Below are positions 45,471 through 56,966 of a stretch of DNA of 64,000 nt, piece after piece; the stretch's first letter is position 1; each line of letters opens with the position of its first letter. This DNA comes from Tiliqua scincoides (Eukaryota > Chordata > Lepidosauria > Squamata > Scincidae): NCBI RefSeq assembly GCF_035046505.1, contig NC_089822.1, positions 94,269,659 to 94,333,658 of the forward strand, written 5' to 3'. The notes below the pieces were generated by a model, which saw only the letters and a program-made list of their open reading frames with translations, ran no database searches and had not been told where the DNA came from. The position numbers and the translations under genes were made by a program.

Positions 45471-45946
45471 AGCCCAATCCTAAACTGGCCCAATGCTGGC
45501 TCTGAATTCTAGTGCCAGCTCTTGGTGCAGTGATCATGCTGTAAAGCATGTTTATGACACCCTCGGAGTAGGAAACGGTGGTACTGGGCCCAGCGCCAGC
45601 AGAAGGAGGACACACTGCTGCCGGGGGTAAGTGTGACTGGCAGGTAGTGATGTGGCCTCTGGGGGGGTGGGGGGAGGGAGGAACAAGAGCAGAATGAGGA
45701 CAGGGAAGGGGACGAGATTGGATCATAAACTCCATGTCAGGCCAAAATGCCTGACACGGAGTCTTCTCAAGTCTATGCTGGCAAAACAGCCGGAGCAGGC
45801 TTGAGAAGCCCTATTGCGGGGCTTGGGGCTTTCACCGGGGGAAGGAGTCCTCTTCCCCTGAGGAGACCACCGGCTGCTTCCCGTTGCTTGCTGGATACAG
45901 TGGTAGCTGCTGCTCCAGCAGGTGCTGGAAAGCTCAGGATTGAGCT
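45471..45946. mobile_element. GC-rich miniature element, AGCCCAATCCT ends (long form)
   Basis: It starts GAGCCCAATCCTAAAC and ends 'ctcaggattgagct'. The interior contains 'ctccatgtcaggcc', shared with the 23507 copy ('ctccatgtcaaacc'). Confidence 0.75.
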
Positions 45947-45949
45947 GTA

Positions 45950-46577
45950 ACTTACTAGCACTGATGCAGCCGTATCAATGGGGTGCATGCTGCATCCAGC
46001 AGTGGAGAACAGTAATGGAGGCAGGGCCAGCTTAGGAGCTGGAGGCTCAATTCAAAACATTTTTTGTGGGGTCCCAGGTTCATAGACAAGGTCTGTAGAA
46101 CCTCAGAGATATAAATAACATTTATTATAGACTTTATCATTATATGGTAAGAATGGAAAGCAATCGAAACGGGTACTTAAAAAGTGCCAATGTGTTCATA
46201 GACCAAATGGATCTAAGCGCATTTTAATATAAAATTATATGCATATATATAAGCCTACACATAAACGAATAAAATGTGTAGATTCTTTGAAAAGGAAATA
46301 GTTACAAAACCGCTTGTTCGAGTGAATGTGAAATGATTCAGTAAAAAATATTGATTTTATTTATTGTTTAGAAAAAAATTCAAAATGTGCAATGTGGTGT
46401 TGTATTTGACAAAACTAGAGTCGATTACCCTAGCGCAAGGGGTCCTTGCAGGACCCAACTGGGCGCAAATGGTCCAATTGGCTTAAAGCTGGTCTTCCAG
46501 GGAGGCCTCCTCAAGGTAAGGGAATGTTTGTTCCTTGTCTCAGGCTGCAATGTGGCTGCATCGGTTAGGACTGGACT
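45950..46577. mobile_element. Short GGGCCCAATCC-family element split by an insertion
   Basis: The left half (about 45950-46022, 'gcatgctgcatccagcagtg') and right half (46499-46577, 'ggaggcctcctcaaggtaag', 'gctgcatcggttagga') line up with the left and right halves of the intact copy at 49386-49562. The interruption is listed next. Confidence 0.65.
46023..46498. mobile_element. hAT-like element nested in the short miniature element
   Basis: The left end AGGGCCAGCTTAGG and the complement of the right end, GGAAGACCAGCTTTA, are related. Flanking 8-mers ATGGAGGC (46015-46022) and AGGGAGGC (46499-46506) match at 7 of 8, marking the insertion site inside the host element. Confidence 0.6.
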
Positions 46578-46671
46578 GCAAATGATACAAACATACAATT
46601 GTTTTGGCATGGGGGAGCTGAGGTGAATTTCTGAGGTGGAACTGGGAGCAAATACGATATAATGCAGCTAC

Positions 46672-46896
46672 CAGTGGTTCTCAATCTGTAGGTCTGGGAC
46701 CTACCAGTGGGTTGTGACGCAATTTTTGGTGGTTCACAAACACCACCAACAGGGCAGATTAGGCTATATGCATCAAGGGTTAAAGAAGATGCTACTTGGG
46801 AGAAGCACTGCTGCCTAACCACCATTACAGCCACAGCCCTTGGCATTTATAAATCAGGCAGCAGCCGCTAGAGCCTGAAAAGTTTGAGAACCACTG
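46672..46896. mobile_element. hAT-type miniature element
   Basis: The ends CAGTGGTTCTCAA and TTTGAGAACCACTG are strong inverted repeats. 'agctac' occurs just outside both ends, a shifted or mutated target duplication. Confidence 0.85.
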
Positions 46897-47326
46897 AGCT
46901 ACACAAACCAGTATCATGTGAATTATTCACCAAGAATTGAGTGTATCATGTTGACCTGGTTGATTTTGTTCCAACCTCTATCACAGAAGGTAGACACTGT
47001 AAGAGATGCATGGAGGCTGCTGAAAACTACAGCCCCCACTTCTCTTCCATCGGCCCTGTTAACGCCTAGTAATTTAAAAAAAAAAAGACTACAGTACTTT
47101 TATTACCAATGCTTAAAAAAAAAACAACTGACACCAGTGCAATTTCCTCACCCTCTGCTGTAACCATACACAGTTGAAATCAGAAATTGCATCCAGTCAT
47201 TATGCTGAACTGGATATACTGGGGCTGGGCAAGTGGATCCAGCCTACAAAGTAATTTCATAAGGGTCCTACTTAGTAATCAAAGAGAAATTTTAAAAATG
47301 CTCAGTGTTTAACTTGTGTTTTATTA

Positions 47327-48026
47327 CAGCACTTTCATGCCCTCCTCAAAAGGCAAAGGACCTCTGCCAATCTGCTTCTTGAGGGAATCTTACAGGAAGC
47401 ACAAAAAGATAGCTTCAGATACAATCATCGCTACCTGCAGATTTGCTAGCTGCAGATTAATTTATTTGCATGGAGCAGGAGTGCCACTTACCTCACTGTA
47501 TTCTTGATCTGTTCTTGGCTACCTACGGCGTTGTGAAGGCTTCCGTGGGATCCACGTCTATCCTGAAGCTGCCTGCAACATCCTTGGAGCTATTTGCAGG
47601 TGCCATTTTGAAGATCCCTGTGCTATCCATGGGCAACATTTTAAAACTATCCATGCTATTTTGAAGGTCTCAGCTGCACTTGGAGACACTCGGAATGCCA
47701 GCGGAGACCCTCAGAAAGCAGTGGAGACCTTCAAAATGGTGCCTGCAAATAGCGCAGATAGCATTAAAATGGTGCAGATAGCTTCAGAATACCAGCAGAG
47801 ACCTTCAGAAACTAACCCAAGCCATTTTGAAGCTATCCGCACTATTCATGGGCACCATTTTGAAGATCTGTGTTCTGTCTTCACTGGCATTCTAAGGGTT
47901 TCAGCTGTTGGCAGGTTAATTACCCCTCCCCCCTGCCCCCACAGGATCAATGACTCCCTATCCATGGATTTGGTATCAGCTGGGGTTTCTAGTAATCTAA
48001 CCCCAGCAATTAACAAAAATTGACTG
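47327..48026. mobile_element. Possible Tigger-type element, degraded
   Basis: TA precedes CAGCACTTTC at the left and follows 'aacaaaaattgactg' at the right. Internal 'atccatggatttggtatcag' is typical of Tigger-like relics. The interior repeats 'ccattttgaag' several times in both orientations. The pairing of the two ends is weak. Confidence 0.4.
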
Positions 48027-49385
48027 TAATTCAGTGCATGTGCTCCATGTCTGCACACAAATCTTCTACTGGTAGGTGCTGCTCATTTCAGAGCACTTGA
48101 CCATGTGTGAGAGTGATTGCCAGAATGGTGACTGGCAGCTAGAGTGGTCCAGTGCACATTATAAAAGTGGTTATTTCATGCATTCAATAGTTGTTAGGAC
48201 TGGTAAGTAACTGTCACATATATGACATCACCTTAGAGGCCTGGACCCGGTTACAGATTAATCAATGCTAAATATATAGAATGCTGTAAATTCTGAATAC
48301 ACTCTCTTAACTAATGACTTTTCCAGGACTGGGTTAATTCTCCCTGCTTGGGGAAGCAAACAAGCAGAGCCTTGTCTCCTCGCAGACTACATCTCTGCCC
48401 AGCACAGGACAGCCTTCAATTATCTGCCAAAGGACTTTGTGGATAAATATTTGTTCTACAGTCTCAGACACTACCTCATTCCTGTTTGCCCAGGCTCTTA
48501 ATCCAGTATTTTGAATATTGTGCTTAGGCCATCAACACCCTGAGGTGCTTAAATGCAAATTAAATATTTAGTACAGGCTTCCCTCCTGTGAGTACGTGTG
48601 TATGTCCCACTGTTTACAATTTTTCACATATATACTTCCCTCAACAGAAGATAAAACACCACACATCAATGTTCCAACACAGGCCTGGGCAAGCTTGGAG
48701 TGCCCCATTTTATGTGAACCCATTATCAACTATAGTACAGTGTGAGAGTAAACCACACAGCAACCAGCCCTTCCCACTTGCCAGCCACTGAAACAAAGGT
48801 CAATTTGCTACTGGATGAATGAGAACTTCTATGTTGTTAAACTAGCTTTTTAAAGAGAATTACTATCTTATTTGGACCAACAGACTTTTATCGGAAGGTT
48901 ATATATTAAGGTTTCAAGCAACAAAAATGCCTAGATCAATACAGATTCTTGAGTTAGTATTTCATTTTGTAATCAGATATTTTATTGAAAGTGCACCTTA
49001 TTCTTAATCTTGTAGAACTAGTTTTGGACATTACCAACTCATTTAAATCTATATATATGAAAAGTAAGCTCAAGTGTTTGATTGCAAAAGAGGGCTCTAC
49101 ACACTCAGGAGACTGTCTTGACATACATAAGCACATACATTTGTATGTATATGGACACTTTTCTGTTTAACACTTCGGTTTTATTGTTTATGCCAATAAA
49201 GGTTTTTGACTTTGACATACATTTGTGAATTCAAACAAGAAGTAAACGGTGGAAACCCCCCAAAACACAGAGGCATACAGAGCATGCTCAGGGTTCTCCA
49301 GGAACCACAGAATGTTGAAAAGGCAGCTGGAAAACAAAACCAGCAGAATATGCACAGGGCGGGAGAGAGAAAGTGGTCTGCTTCA
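48027..49385. other. No gene recognised; LINE-like tail near 49190
   Basis: 'gccaataaaggtttttgact' at about 49191-49210 resembles the 3' end of a LINE family, with a poly-A signal. Nothing else is assignable. Confidence 0.35.
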
Positions 49386-49562
49386 GGGTGCAATCCTAAC
49401 CAACTTTCCAGCACTGGTATAGCTGTGCCAGTGGGGAATGTGCTGCATCCTGCAGTTGGGGGGCACTCATGGAGGCCTCAAGATATGTCAATGTTTGTTC
49501 CCTTACCTCGAAGTTGCATTACCCTTATGTCGTTGCTGGAAAGTGGGTTAGGATTGTGCCCA
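49386..49562. mobile_element. Short GGGTGCAATCC miniature element, intact
   Basis: It begins GGGTGCAATCCTAACC and ends GGTTAGGATTGTGCCC, 15 of 16 paired. About 177 bp. Confidence 0.8.
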
Positions 49563-49755
49563 CCTCAATCAAGCTGCAGGAGGGCATTACAGTTGCAGAG
49601 ATACAATGTTTAGTTGCAGGTCTCACATGGATAATAATAATAATAAACTGTGTTGCATGGTATGTGTGCATTTATCTAACCAATGGTTTACAAGTAGTCT
49701 TAGCTCCACCATTTACTTTGGGAGTGCAAAATAAGCAACACCAACAAAAATTGGT

Positions 49756-51118
49756 ATGAATATAAAGCCATTTTAATGTTCTGATATTTATATCAAATAC
49801 TTAGTCAAGTATTTATACATACAGTATTTTATAAACTCAGTTTTAACACAACATATACAAAATTGCACATTGCAGATTACAAAATAATAAATGTAATCTT
49901 TTTTCATGTAAACAATTTCAGCACAAGAACGAATGTTCTACAATCCAGAATGCCTATATCTCCCACTTTAGAATGTTCAGCTTCCATTAAAGGTCCTAGT
50001 TAGAAAGTGATAAAACCAGAGAATGTCCATGTAAGCCACTACACACAGGGGCACCCTACTGGATGCACACAAGGCAAGTCGCCTTTTCATTTTAAGTGCT
50101 CAACACAAAGATTTAGAAATCTGATCCCATTCCCATGGTAAGTCATTGGCAAAAAGCCCACTGTCTGCAATGGCAGCAGGAATTAAATTACCACCTCAAG
50201 ATCCTGAACTGATCCTGAATTACATAAAGTCATCTAACCACAATTCATGAGACAACATCAACAACTGACTGCTGTTTGGCAGTACATGTTAGGAGTATTG
50301 TTGCAAAGATGGATTTAATAACTTGTCAATTACGTGATATAACATTTTATCTTAGTCTCACACATGTGTAGCACAAAATCAAATGGTTTATATTTAGCCA
50401 ATTAGAAGTAATGGTTGCTGAAAAACCAAGCCTTTATATCCATAATGGTTATTGTAACATCTTCTAGTTCTGTATATCATCAGCAGTGATGTTTAAAAAC
50501 TCAAGTGGTGCATTTTGAAGTCTTGTGCATCAAATTTCATCTCTGGTTCAATTTCTTAAACATACTGCTTGCCAAAGACAAACAAGTCAGGTTCATGAAC
50601 TACAGCTCTTCTACTATGTAACATATGTGACCCTAAGCACACTTACGTCCACAGAGGTCAATGGGATGTTCTCACAAATTAACGTCCTTAGGATCTGACT
50701 ACTATATATTATTTAACAGTCCAAGTAAAAGTGTTTTGTTAAGCTGCAACATTTCAAAAGGGCTCAAAGCTTAGTATTCTTGGGTGAACACCAAGTAACA
50801 ATTTGCAGTTGTTCTTACCACACCTCCTTCTCTGGTGTTTTCTTCATTACTAATACTAAACTGGACCTTTTTTGCAGGTGCTGAATGTACAGTAAGTGTG
50901 AATGTTTGAATCACCATTTCTCTGTTCTGGAAGAGTTTGTTAGTTAATACACAGTAACTAATTCTACGGGAACACCCCTGCCTGAGTTACTCCTAGTCAT
51001 CAAGTGGCAAACATGCGTGTGTGAACCAGTCTTTTTAGTTCTGCTCCAACAGGTTGAATCATAATTGTATACGGAGATCATTATTGTATTTATGAAAAAT
51101 TTAGCAAACCATCTATAG
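49756..51118. other. Unique AT-rich sequence, no gene recognised
   Basis: No repeat family or exon was recognised apart from a weak relic of the palindromic element near 50640-50680. Sequence of this character could be a 3' UTR on either strand, but no supporting exon was found. Confidence 0.35.
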
Positions 51119-51602
51119 TAGGGTTTCTCAAACTGGGGCATCGCAACACCCCAGCCAGAGGGCCCTCGCCTCTGCCCTGTTAAGGGGCGGGGGCAGGGGG
51201 AAGGCAGTGACGCGATCCTAAGCATCGCATTGCTCAGGGGGCTGCAGGGACTGGCGTTTACTTACCAGTTCCTGCAGCAGCCTCCTGGGGGTGTGGAGAG
51301 CCCTGCGCGACCCTCCACAGGGCTCCCCAGCCTTCTCAAAGTGAAAGTGGAGCAATCGCACTCCACTTCCGGTTTTGCAGAGGTGGAGCGCTATTGTTCC
51401 ACTTTCACTTTCAGGAGACTGGAAGCCCTGCAGGCACTCATGCACAGCTGCGCGCACCTGTGGGAGTCTGCTGCAGGATTGGTAAGTAACTGCTAGTCCC
51501 TGCAGCCCCCTGAGCAATGTGATCCCCAGGATCGCGTCGCTGCCTCCCCCCTGCAAGGACTTACTGCGGTTCAAATTCTCCGTGAGAGTCTGAGAACCGC
51601 TG
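51119..51602. mobile_element. GC-rich fold-back element, full copy
   Basis: It is a long imperfect palindrome centred near 51370 (ACTTCCGGTTTTGCAGAGGT). Outer ends 'agggtttctcaaactgggg' and 'gagagtctgagaaccgctg' are hAT-like inverted repeats. Flanking 8-mers ATCTATAG (51111-51118) and ATTTATAG (51603-51610) match at 7 of 8, which fixes the boundaries and supports hAT mobilisation. Confidence 0.88.
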
Positions 51603-52419
51603 ATTTATAGGGTTGATGACAAACAAGTCAAGTGGACATGGGAAAATCCATCATAATAAAGCCTGAAGAAAAAAAAAATCACAGTCCTGTTCCAGAACCT
51701 TGGGGCTTGAGTTTACTTTACATGACTTTACTTTCCACCTCTGGTGTATGTTGTCTTGATCCCCAAACCAGCTGAAGTCAATACCAGCCCACAAAAATTA
51801 CCTCTCCAGTATAAAAGATTTGTAAAACTGAAAGACTATAATTCATATGAATAAATGAACAACATCTTTCACCACTTCTCAGTGGCCTCTTTCCCTAAAT
51901 TGGTCTTCTGTTCTCTACAGCCACTTCTCAAAAGAGCTCATTTATCAACACCTTGTGAGAAGCATGTAGACCATAGCTGAATAATCTAGAAATGTTCCAA
52001 CATCAAGGCTCAACAACTGTGGCTTCATATAAGTGTGTGGATTTCCTCTTCAGGAAGTTTCAAATCTCCACACTGGTGTGAAGTGTGCTTTCTACTTCTG
52101 AAGTTATGAAACAGAACCTTCAGCCACAAGTTATATATATAGAACTCTATTATGAAATCTCAATTTAACAAGAAAACCTTCTCCACTGAAAGTTATACAT
52201 TACAAAGCCCAACTGGCAAAGAGATATTTTAGGCTAAGGGAAAAACAATACTTTTCAGAACAGCAAACACAGCCAAAACCTATATTTCAATTGCTAGGCA
52301 AACCATCTATTTTTCCCCACAAAGTACAATAGCAGGATAAAAGAGAGAGCTGTTTTAAATACAGACACATGAACAAAAGAACAAAGAAGTTTTTTTTTTT
52401 TTTTGTGCTTGTAAGTAAT
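51603..52419. other. No gene recognised
   Basis: Unique AT-rich sequence without a supportable feature. Confidence 0.4.
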
Positions 52420-52620
52420 GGAAAGCCAGAGTAATATAGGGGCATCTTGGACTTGGGTTCAAATCCCTTCTCAGCAAAAAAGTTTACTGGGGAAGCTTGG
52501 GTCTATTACAATCTCTTGGCATAATCTATCTCTCAGGGCTACAGGGAAGATATAGCTGGATAGTCCTACATCCACCAACCGGAGTTCCTTGGACAAAGGC
52601 CAAATTAATAATAATAATTT
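52420..52620 (+). mobile_element. Diverged Sauria-type SINE
   Basis: 'cttgggttcaaatcccttct', 'tctctcagggctacagggaa' and 'ggagttccttggac' keep the Sauria order with heavy substitution; 'aataataataa' is the tail. Confidence 0.6.
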
Positions 52621-53599
52621 TTCAGGTTTAACAAAGTTACACACAGTGATTTTGTTGCTCAAACAAATACCAGGGTCTGTAGTGCTACTTCTGATGGCCA
52701 AATATATTATAATCAATTTATACCATTAAATTTATACCCTTAACAGAACTGAATAGGAAAGTGTTACCACTTCCAGTCAAATGTGAGGAGAAATAGTATC
52801 TCTACAAGGAGGCTATGTCAAACCCTTCTTACCCGGATGTTAGCCTTCTATGTGCACTCAAACATGCAACACTTCCCTGGCAGCAATGCAATCCTCAAAA
52901 ACATTTACTACTCTGTTTGGCTAAACTATAAACTGTTGTTTGCTAAAAGTGCAATACCAGAACTGGATTTGACAACCTACAAATTCTCAAGATGAGACAT
53001 ACCAGCTACTTTGACAGCAGACAAGCTGTGATGTTATGGCAACATTGCAGGCAGATAGGCTTGTGATAACAGTATAAGTGATGCTTAGCAATACTTCAGT
53101 CATATGGTATCTATAGCAACTCTTACATGTATTTCTTTACAGAAACTAAAATTAAGCTTGCACATCAATTAAGAATCATAGCTTAATAGTGTCTAATGCA
53201 AAACAATAAAATTCAAGCTGCTTCTCAAGTGCTATGAATAACTCGAAATATGTTTACAATGGCTACAATCCAAAGAATCTATTTGCAACAACCTACTCTC
53301 TTGAGTAACAGTGTACAGATACGAACTGCAATACTCAAATCACCAATGCAGAAAATGGCATATTCCAAGGATAGCAGACTTTCTGCGTCACTGGAAAAAG
53401 AAGTAGAATTATCATCTGTTCCATCATGGAGTAAATGCTATTTGTCAGAACTCCCCCCAAATAACCTTGCCATCTAAATGTGATTTAACTTCTGAAGTAC
53501 GATGTGCTTCAATCCTCTGATTTTAGCAAGAGAACACTGGATGTATGACTGTTAACAGTGTTGGCTCACATATTTGCATTCTGCCTGTCTCTCAAATAC

Positions 53600-53765
53600 T
53601 CTGGGAGGTATACATGAGGTTTACCCATTTCATTCTTACAAGAACCATGTAAAATAGGTTAGGCTAAGAGACTATGGTTTGCCCAGCATCACTCAGTTAG
53701 CTTAATTATGGTTGAGTCAGAAATGGCACTCAGGTAACCCCAGTATAAGCTCAGTCTGTTACTGT
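53600..53765 (-). mobile_element. Diverged Sauria-type SINE, reversed
   Basis: 'ttcttacaagaaccatgtaa' followed by 'ataggttaggctaagagact' and 'gcccagcatcactcag' are the reverse complement of the SINE middle section. Confidence 0.6.
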
Positions 53766-54288
53766 TGTCTGGACAGATCCAATTTTGAAAGAGAAAAAGC
53801 AGGAATAAGTTTTAGCCACTATCTTCCATAGCATACTGTAATCACCACTCTATTTGCCAACAAAATAAACATCCAGCATCTACAGTAAGTCTTAAACCCC
53901 TGTTTAAAACTTTATGAGAAGTTAAAAAATATGACCAAGTATTGTGAGCTCTCTTATTTGTGCCGTGAACATGCAAGCAAAACGTGGATTGAAGATCTAG
54001 CTCTAGCCACACTTTACAGGCTATTTGAACAAAGTATTTTTTTCAAGCCTGCAGGGTGTATGGCAGAAGCTTACCCCAACCCCCAAATCTTTGGCAGTAC
54101 AAAGTCAGTTGTAATACAATTTGTATTGCAACCTAATTATCCAAGTGCTTCATCATAAGTGCCTACAACTTAGCCAGTAAGCATTTCAAGCATTAGGTAT
54201 GCATAGAAACTATGCATTAAGTTCTTTTACACCCTCATTACACCTTTTGGAAACGTACGCATGCATGCAAACACATGTGCACACACAG

Positions 54289-54290
<2 letters not shown>

Positions 54291-54323
<33 letters not shown>
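54291..54323. repeat. (TC)n microsatellite
   Basis: About 16 TC units. Confidence 0.95.
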
Positions 54324-54329
<6 letters not shown>

Positions 54330-54809
54330 CAGATTGGAAATAGCCACATTATTAGTGAATGAAATCTTGGTCAGTGCTCATTCTGCATTTAAAGAAAGAA
54401 ACAAACAGGTGTCTGTTCAGAGCATCACTGCTAAGTAATGAAAAGAACTCTGCCAACAACTGATGTCAACCTATACAGAAATCACTACATTTGCAGCTGT
54501 TGAGCTATGCAATTTCTTACAAGAATAGGCTTAATATTCAACATCAGTCTCAGCAACAATATTGTGTAACTTAAATTGTGTACATTTTGGAAAATTGATT
54601 TATGTTTGTGGTAAAATTCAAGAAATTGCAATAATATCTCACCAACGTCCCCACCGGCTTCTGATTCCTTTCCAAAAAAAGTATAATTAAAATGAACTTT
54701 GATTATAAGAAGCTAGAGGAAGTTCCAGCAAAAGTTAAGCATTTTTATATGCCACCAATTTTAACAGCAGAGGTTTATATTCAAATCTCTGTAGCCAAAA
54801 TCAATCCTA

Positions 54810-54981
54810 GGGCGCAATCCTAGCACTGACATAAGGGCAATGCAGCTCTGAGGGAAGGGAACAAACATGCCCTTACTTTGAGGAGGCCTCTGTGAGTGAC
54901 ACCCAACTGCAGGATGCCGCACACATGGCACTGCTATGCCAGTGCTGGAAAGCACTGACATAAGGGGTTAGGATTGCACCC
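54810..54981. mobile_element. Short GGGCGCAATCC miniature element, intact
   Basis: The ends GGGCGCAATCCTA and TAGGATTGCACCC pair. CTA (54807-54809) and TTA (54982-54984) flank it, compatible with a 3-bp TWA-like target duplication. Confidence 0.8.
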
Positions 54982-56084
54982 TTAGAGGACTTTGCTTTGG
55001 CAGCATATTGTTTTAAAGTGGCAACATACAGATGAATCTTTACTGATCTGCTTTGATTACTTTCAAATGAAAAGCAAAACACGATCACCATCCGTGGCAA
55101 CCATTCAGAGTGGGTTAAAGAATGAAAGCATCACAATTCCCATTCAGTTAAGTTGCAATGTTTAACCCATCAGCTCATTTGTCATAACTCAGAAACTTGC
55201 TGTGGAAGCAAGTACCGCCCTCTTCATCTAGTGCTATAAAACCCTGTCGCAATGACAGCTGAAAATTAAGCCCACACCTGAACTCAAGCTCCCACCCAAA
55301 CGATGGAAATACATTCCATTAGAGTCAGAACTATCCCTTCCGTGTGTTAAAAGAGGCACTGGGTGGGAGTTGTGACACATCGTCACTCACTAAGTTAGCA
55401 ACAAATGAGTCAGGCCTTCCAGTAACACAACCATGTGAATTACTACCTGAATGCTCATATTGGCTGTAAAATGAGCAGGGAAACCAACTGCCAACAGATC
55501 CCACTCTCTATTCAAGGTCAAAGACATCCTTTTTCATGGGCAGAGGGCTTTATGTCGATTCTGCAATGGAAGTTACCTGAACCACCAGAACCTGTGGAAT
55601 GTTTACCTAATGAAGGGCTAACACAGGTGAGTACCATTCAGCCTGGAATTTGATTTTGGGGGTTTTCTTAAAGTTTTGTAAAATGCAGAAGCCAAAATGG
55701 ATGGATAGATAAAGTTATATGGATGAAAAAACATTTCTTAGAAGGAATGATTAAACCAGTACTAACTGGTAGCTGCTAGACAAAACATATGTAGACTTGG
55801 AAGGAGGGAACAAAGACTACTTCTTAATCTGGGGAATAAACAGTCTTGCTGGTCACTAAGAAATCAAATGTGCAGCCACAAACACAGCATTTAAACAGGC
55901 ATGCAAAGACACTGACATCATTGTTGTTACTTTTACAGAACAATCCTATGCACTCAGAATTAAGTCTCCCCATTCTCCCTTATAAAGTGTGTCTAAAATG
56001 GCAGCCTTAGAAAATTACAAAGAACCAGATTACAAATGTGCAACAAAGACTTATGGTATAGTATAGGAGTTGCCGTCAAGTGAA
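54982..56084. other. No gene recognised; open frame ending at a donor-like site
   Basis: On the plus strand an open stretch (about 55440-55630) ends at ACACAG|GTGAGTAC, a strong splice-donor match. The predicted peptide is not recognised and there is no matching acceptor exon, so I do not call a gene. A half palindromic element lies at about 55937-55975. Confidence 0.3.
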
Positions 56085-56290
56085 GCATGGTAGGCAAAGG
56101 GCCAGAGAGAGACCAGACCGAGAAGGAATCCAGCTGGGAGTTCTATGAAAGACTAGAACTATTCAATTGTAAAAATCCCTACAGGGGTTTAGAACAGCCT
56201 GCCTATGTAAACCGCCTTGGATTAAAGTCTGAGGAGAAATCTGACAACCAAAGAAAGGCGGTATATAAATACCTGTATAAATAAATAAAT
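56085..56290 (+). mobile_element. SINE or LINE tail fragment
   Basis: 'gcctatgtaaaccgccttgg' and 'aaaggcggtatataaatacc', with a terminal ATAAATAAATAA, form a common reptile retroelement tail. The family is not assigned. Confidence 0.5.
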
Positions 56291-56782
56291 AGTATGCTTA
56301 GGGTGAATTCTGGCTTGAGGAATTTTGTGAAGAACGCTTTAAGAAGACAAAGAGACAGGAAATGCAACATTATTGGCAACATTAGCAGAAGAGGCTCCTA
56401 AAAGGGCCAACAATCAAGAACACTACAGATATTCACAAAGTACAATACACTTTTGGCAAAGATGATGCAGCATGCTCCCCTGTCAACTGCAACAAACACA
56501 ACTAAGAAGAAAATTAAATGTTTGTGCTTCAAACTTCGAGACATCCAAAATTATTCTGTTGCCTTTCTAGTGAGGTTAAAAAATAGGCTGCTGGTTTGGT
56601 CAGACTCCAATATATGTTTGAGGAGGAAGAACAACAGTGGTGTCTTGGGCCTGAACTTCTTTACAAAAATTTACTATTCCAGAACAATAATTTACTTTGT
56701 TTAAAATGTCTAGTCTCACATAATGAGCTTTAAAAAAGACATCATCGTCTACTTTTATCATGAATACTTACGTGGTGATTGA

Positions 56783-56966
56783 GGGTATGAGGCTATGCAT
56801 GTCTACTCAGGAGTAAGTTCCATTGTGTTCTATGGGGCTTACTCTCTGGAAGGTGTGGACAGGATTGCAACCTGACAGCCCAATCCTATGCATGTCTACT
56901 CAGAAGTAAGTCCCATTATAGTCAATGGGGCTTACTCACAGGAAAGTGTGGATAGGATTGAGCTGT
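56783..56966 (+). repeat. Two palindromic elements in tandem, the second near-consensus
   Basis: Units at about 56783-56872 and 56878-56966. The second reads AGCCCAATCCTATGCATGTC, then the core AAGTAAGTCCCATT / AATGGGGCTTACT, then GTGGATAGGATTGAGCT. Its two halves are imperfect reverse complements around a five-base centre, and TGACAGC / GCTGTCA extend the pairing outward. Confidence 0.9.

Noticed and set aside
47661-48023. 120-codon open frame
   Set aside because: It consists of repeated 'ccattttgaag'-type units within a probable Tigger relic, with no domain and no neighbouring exon.
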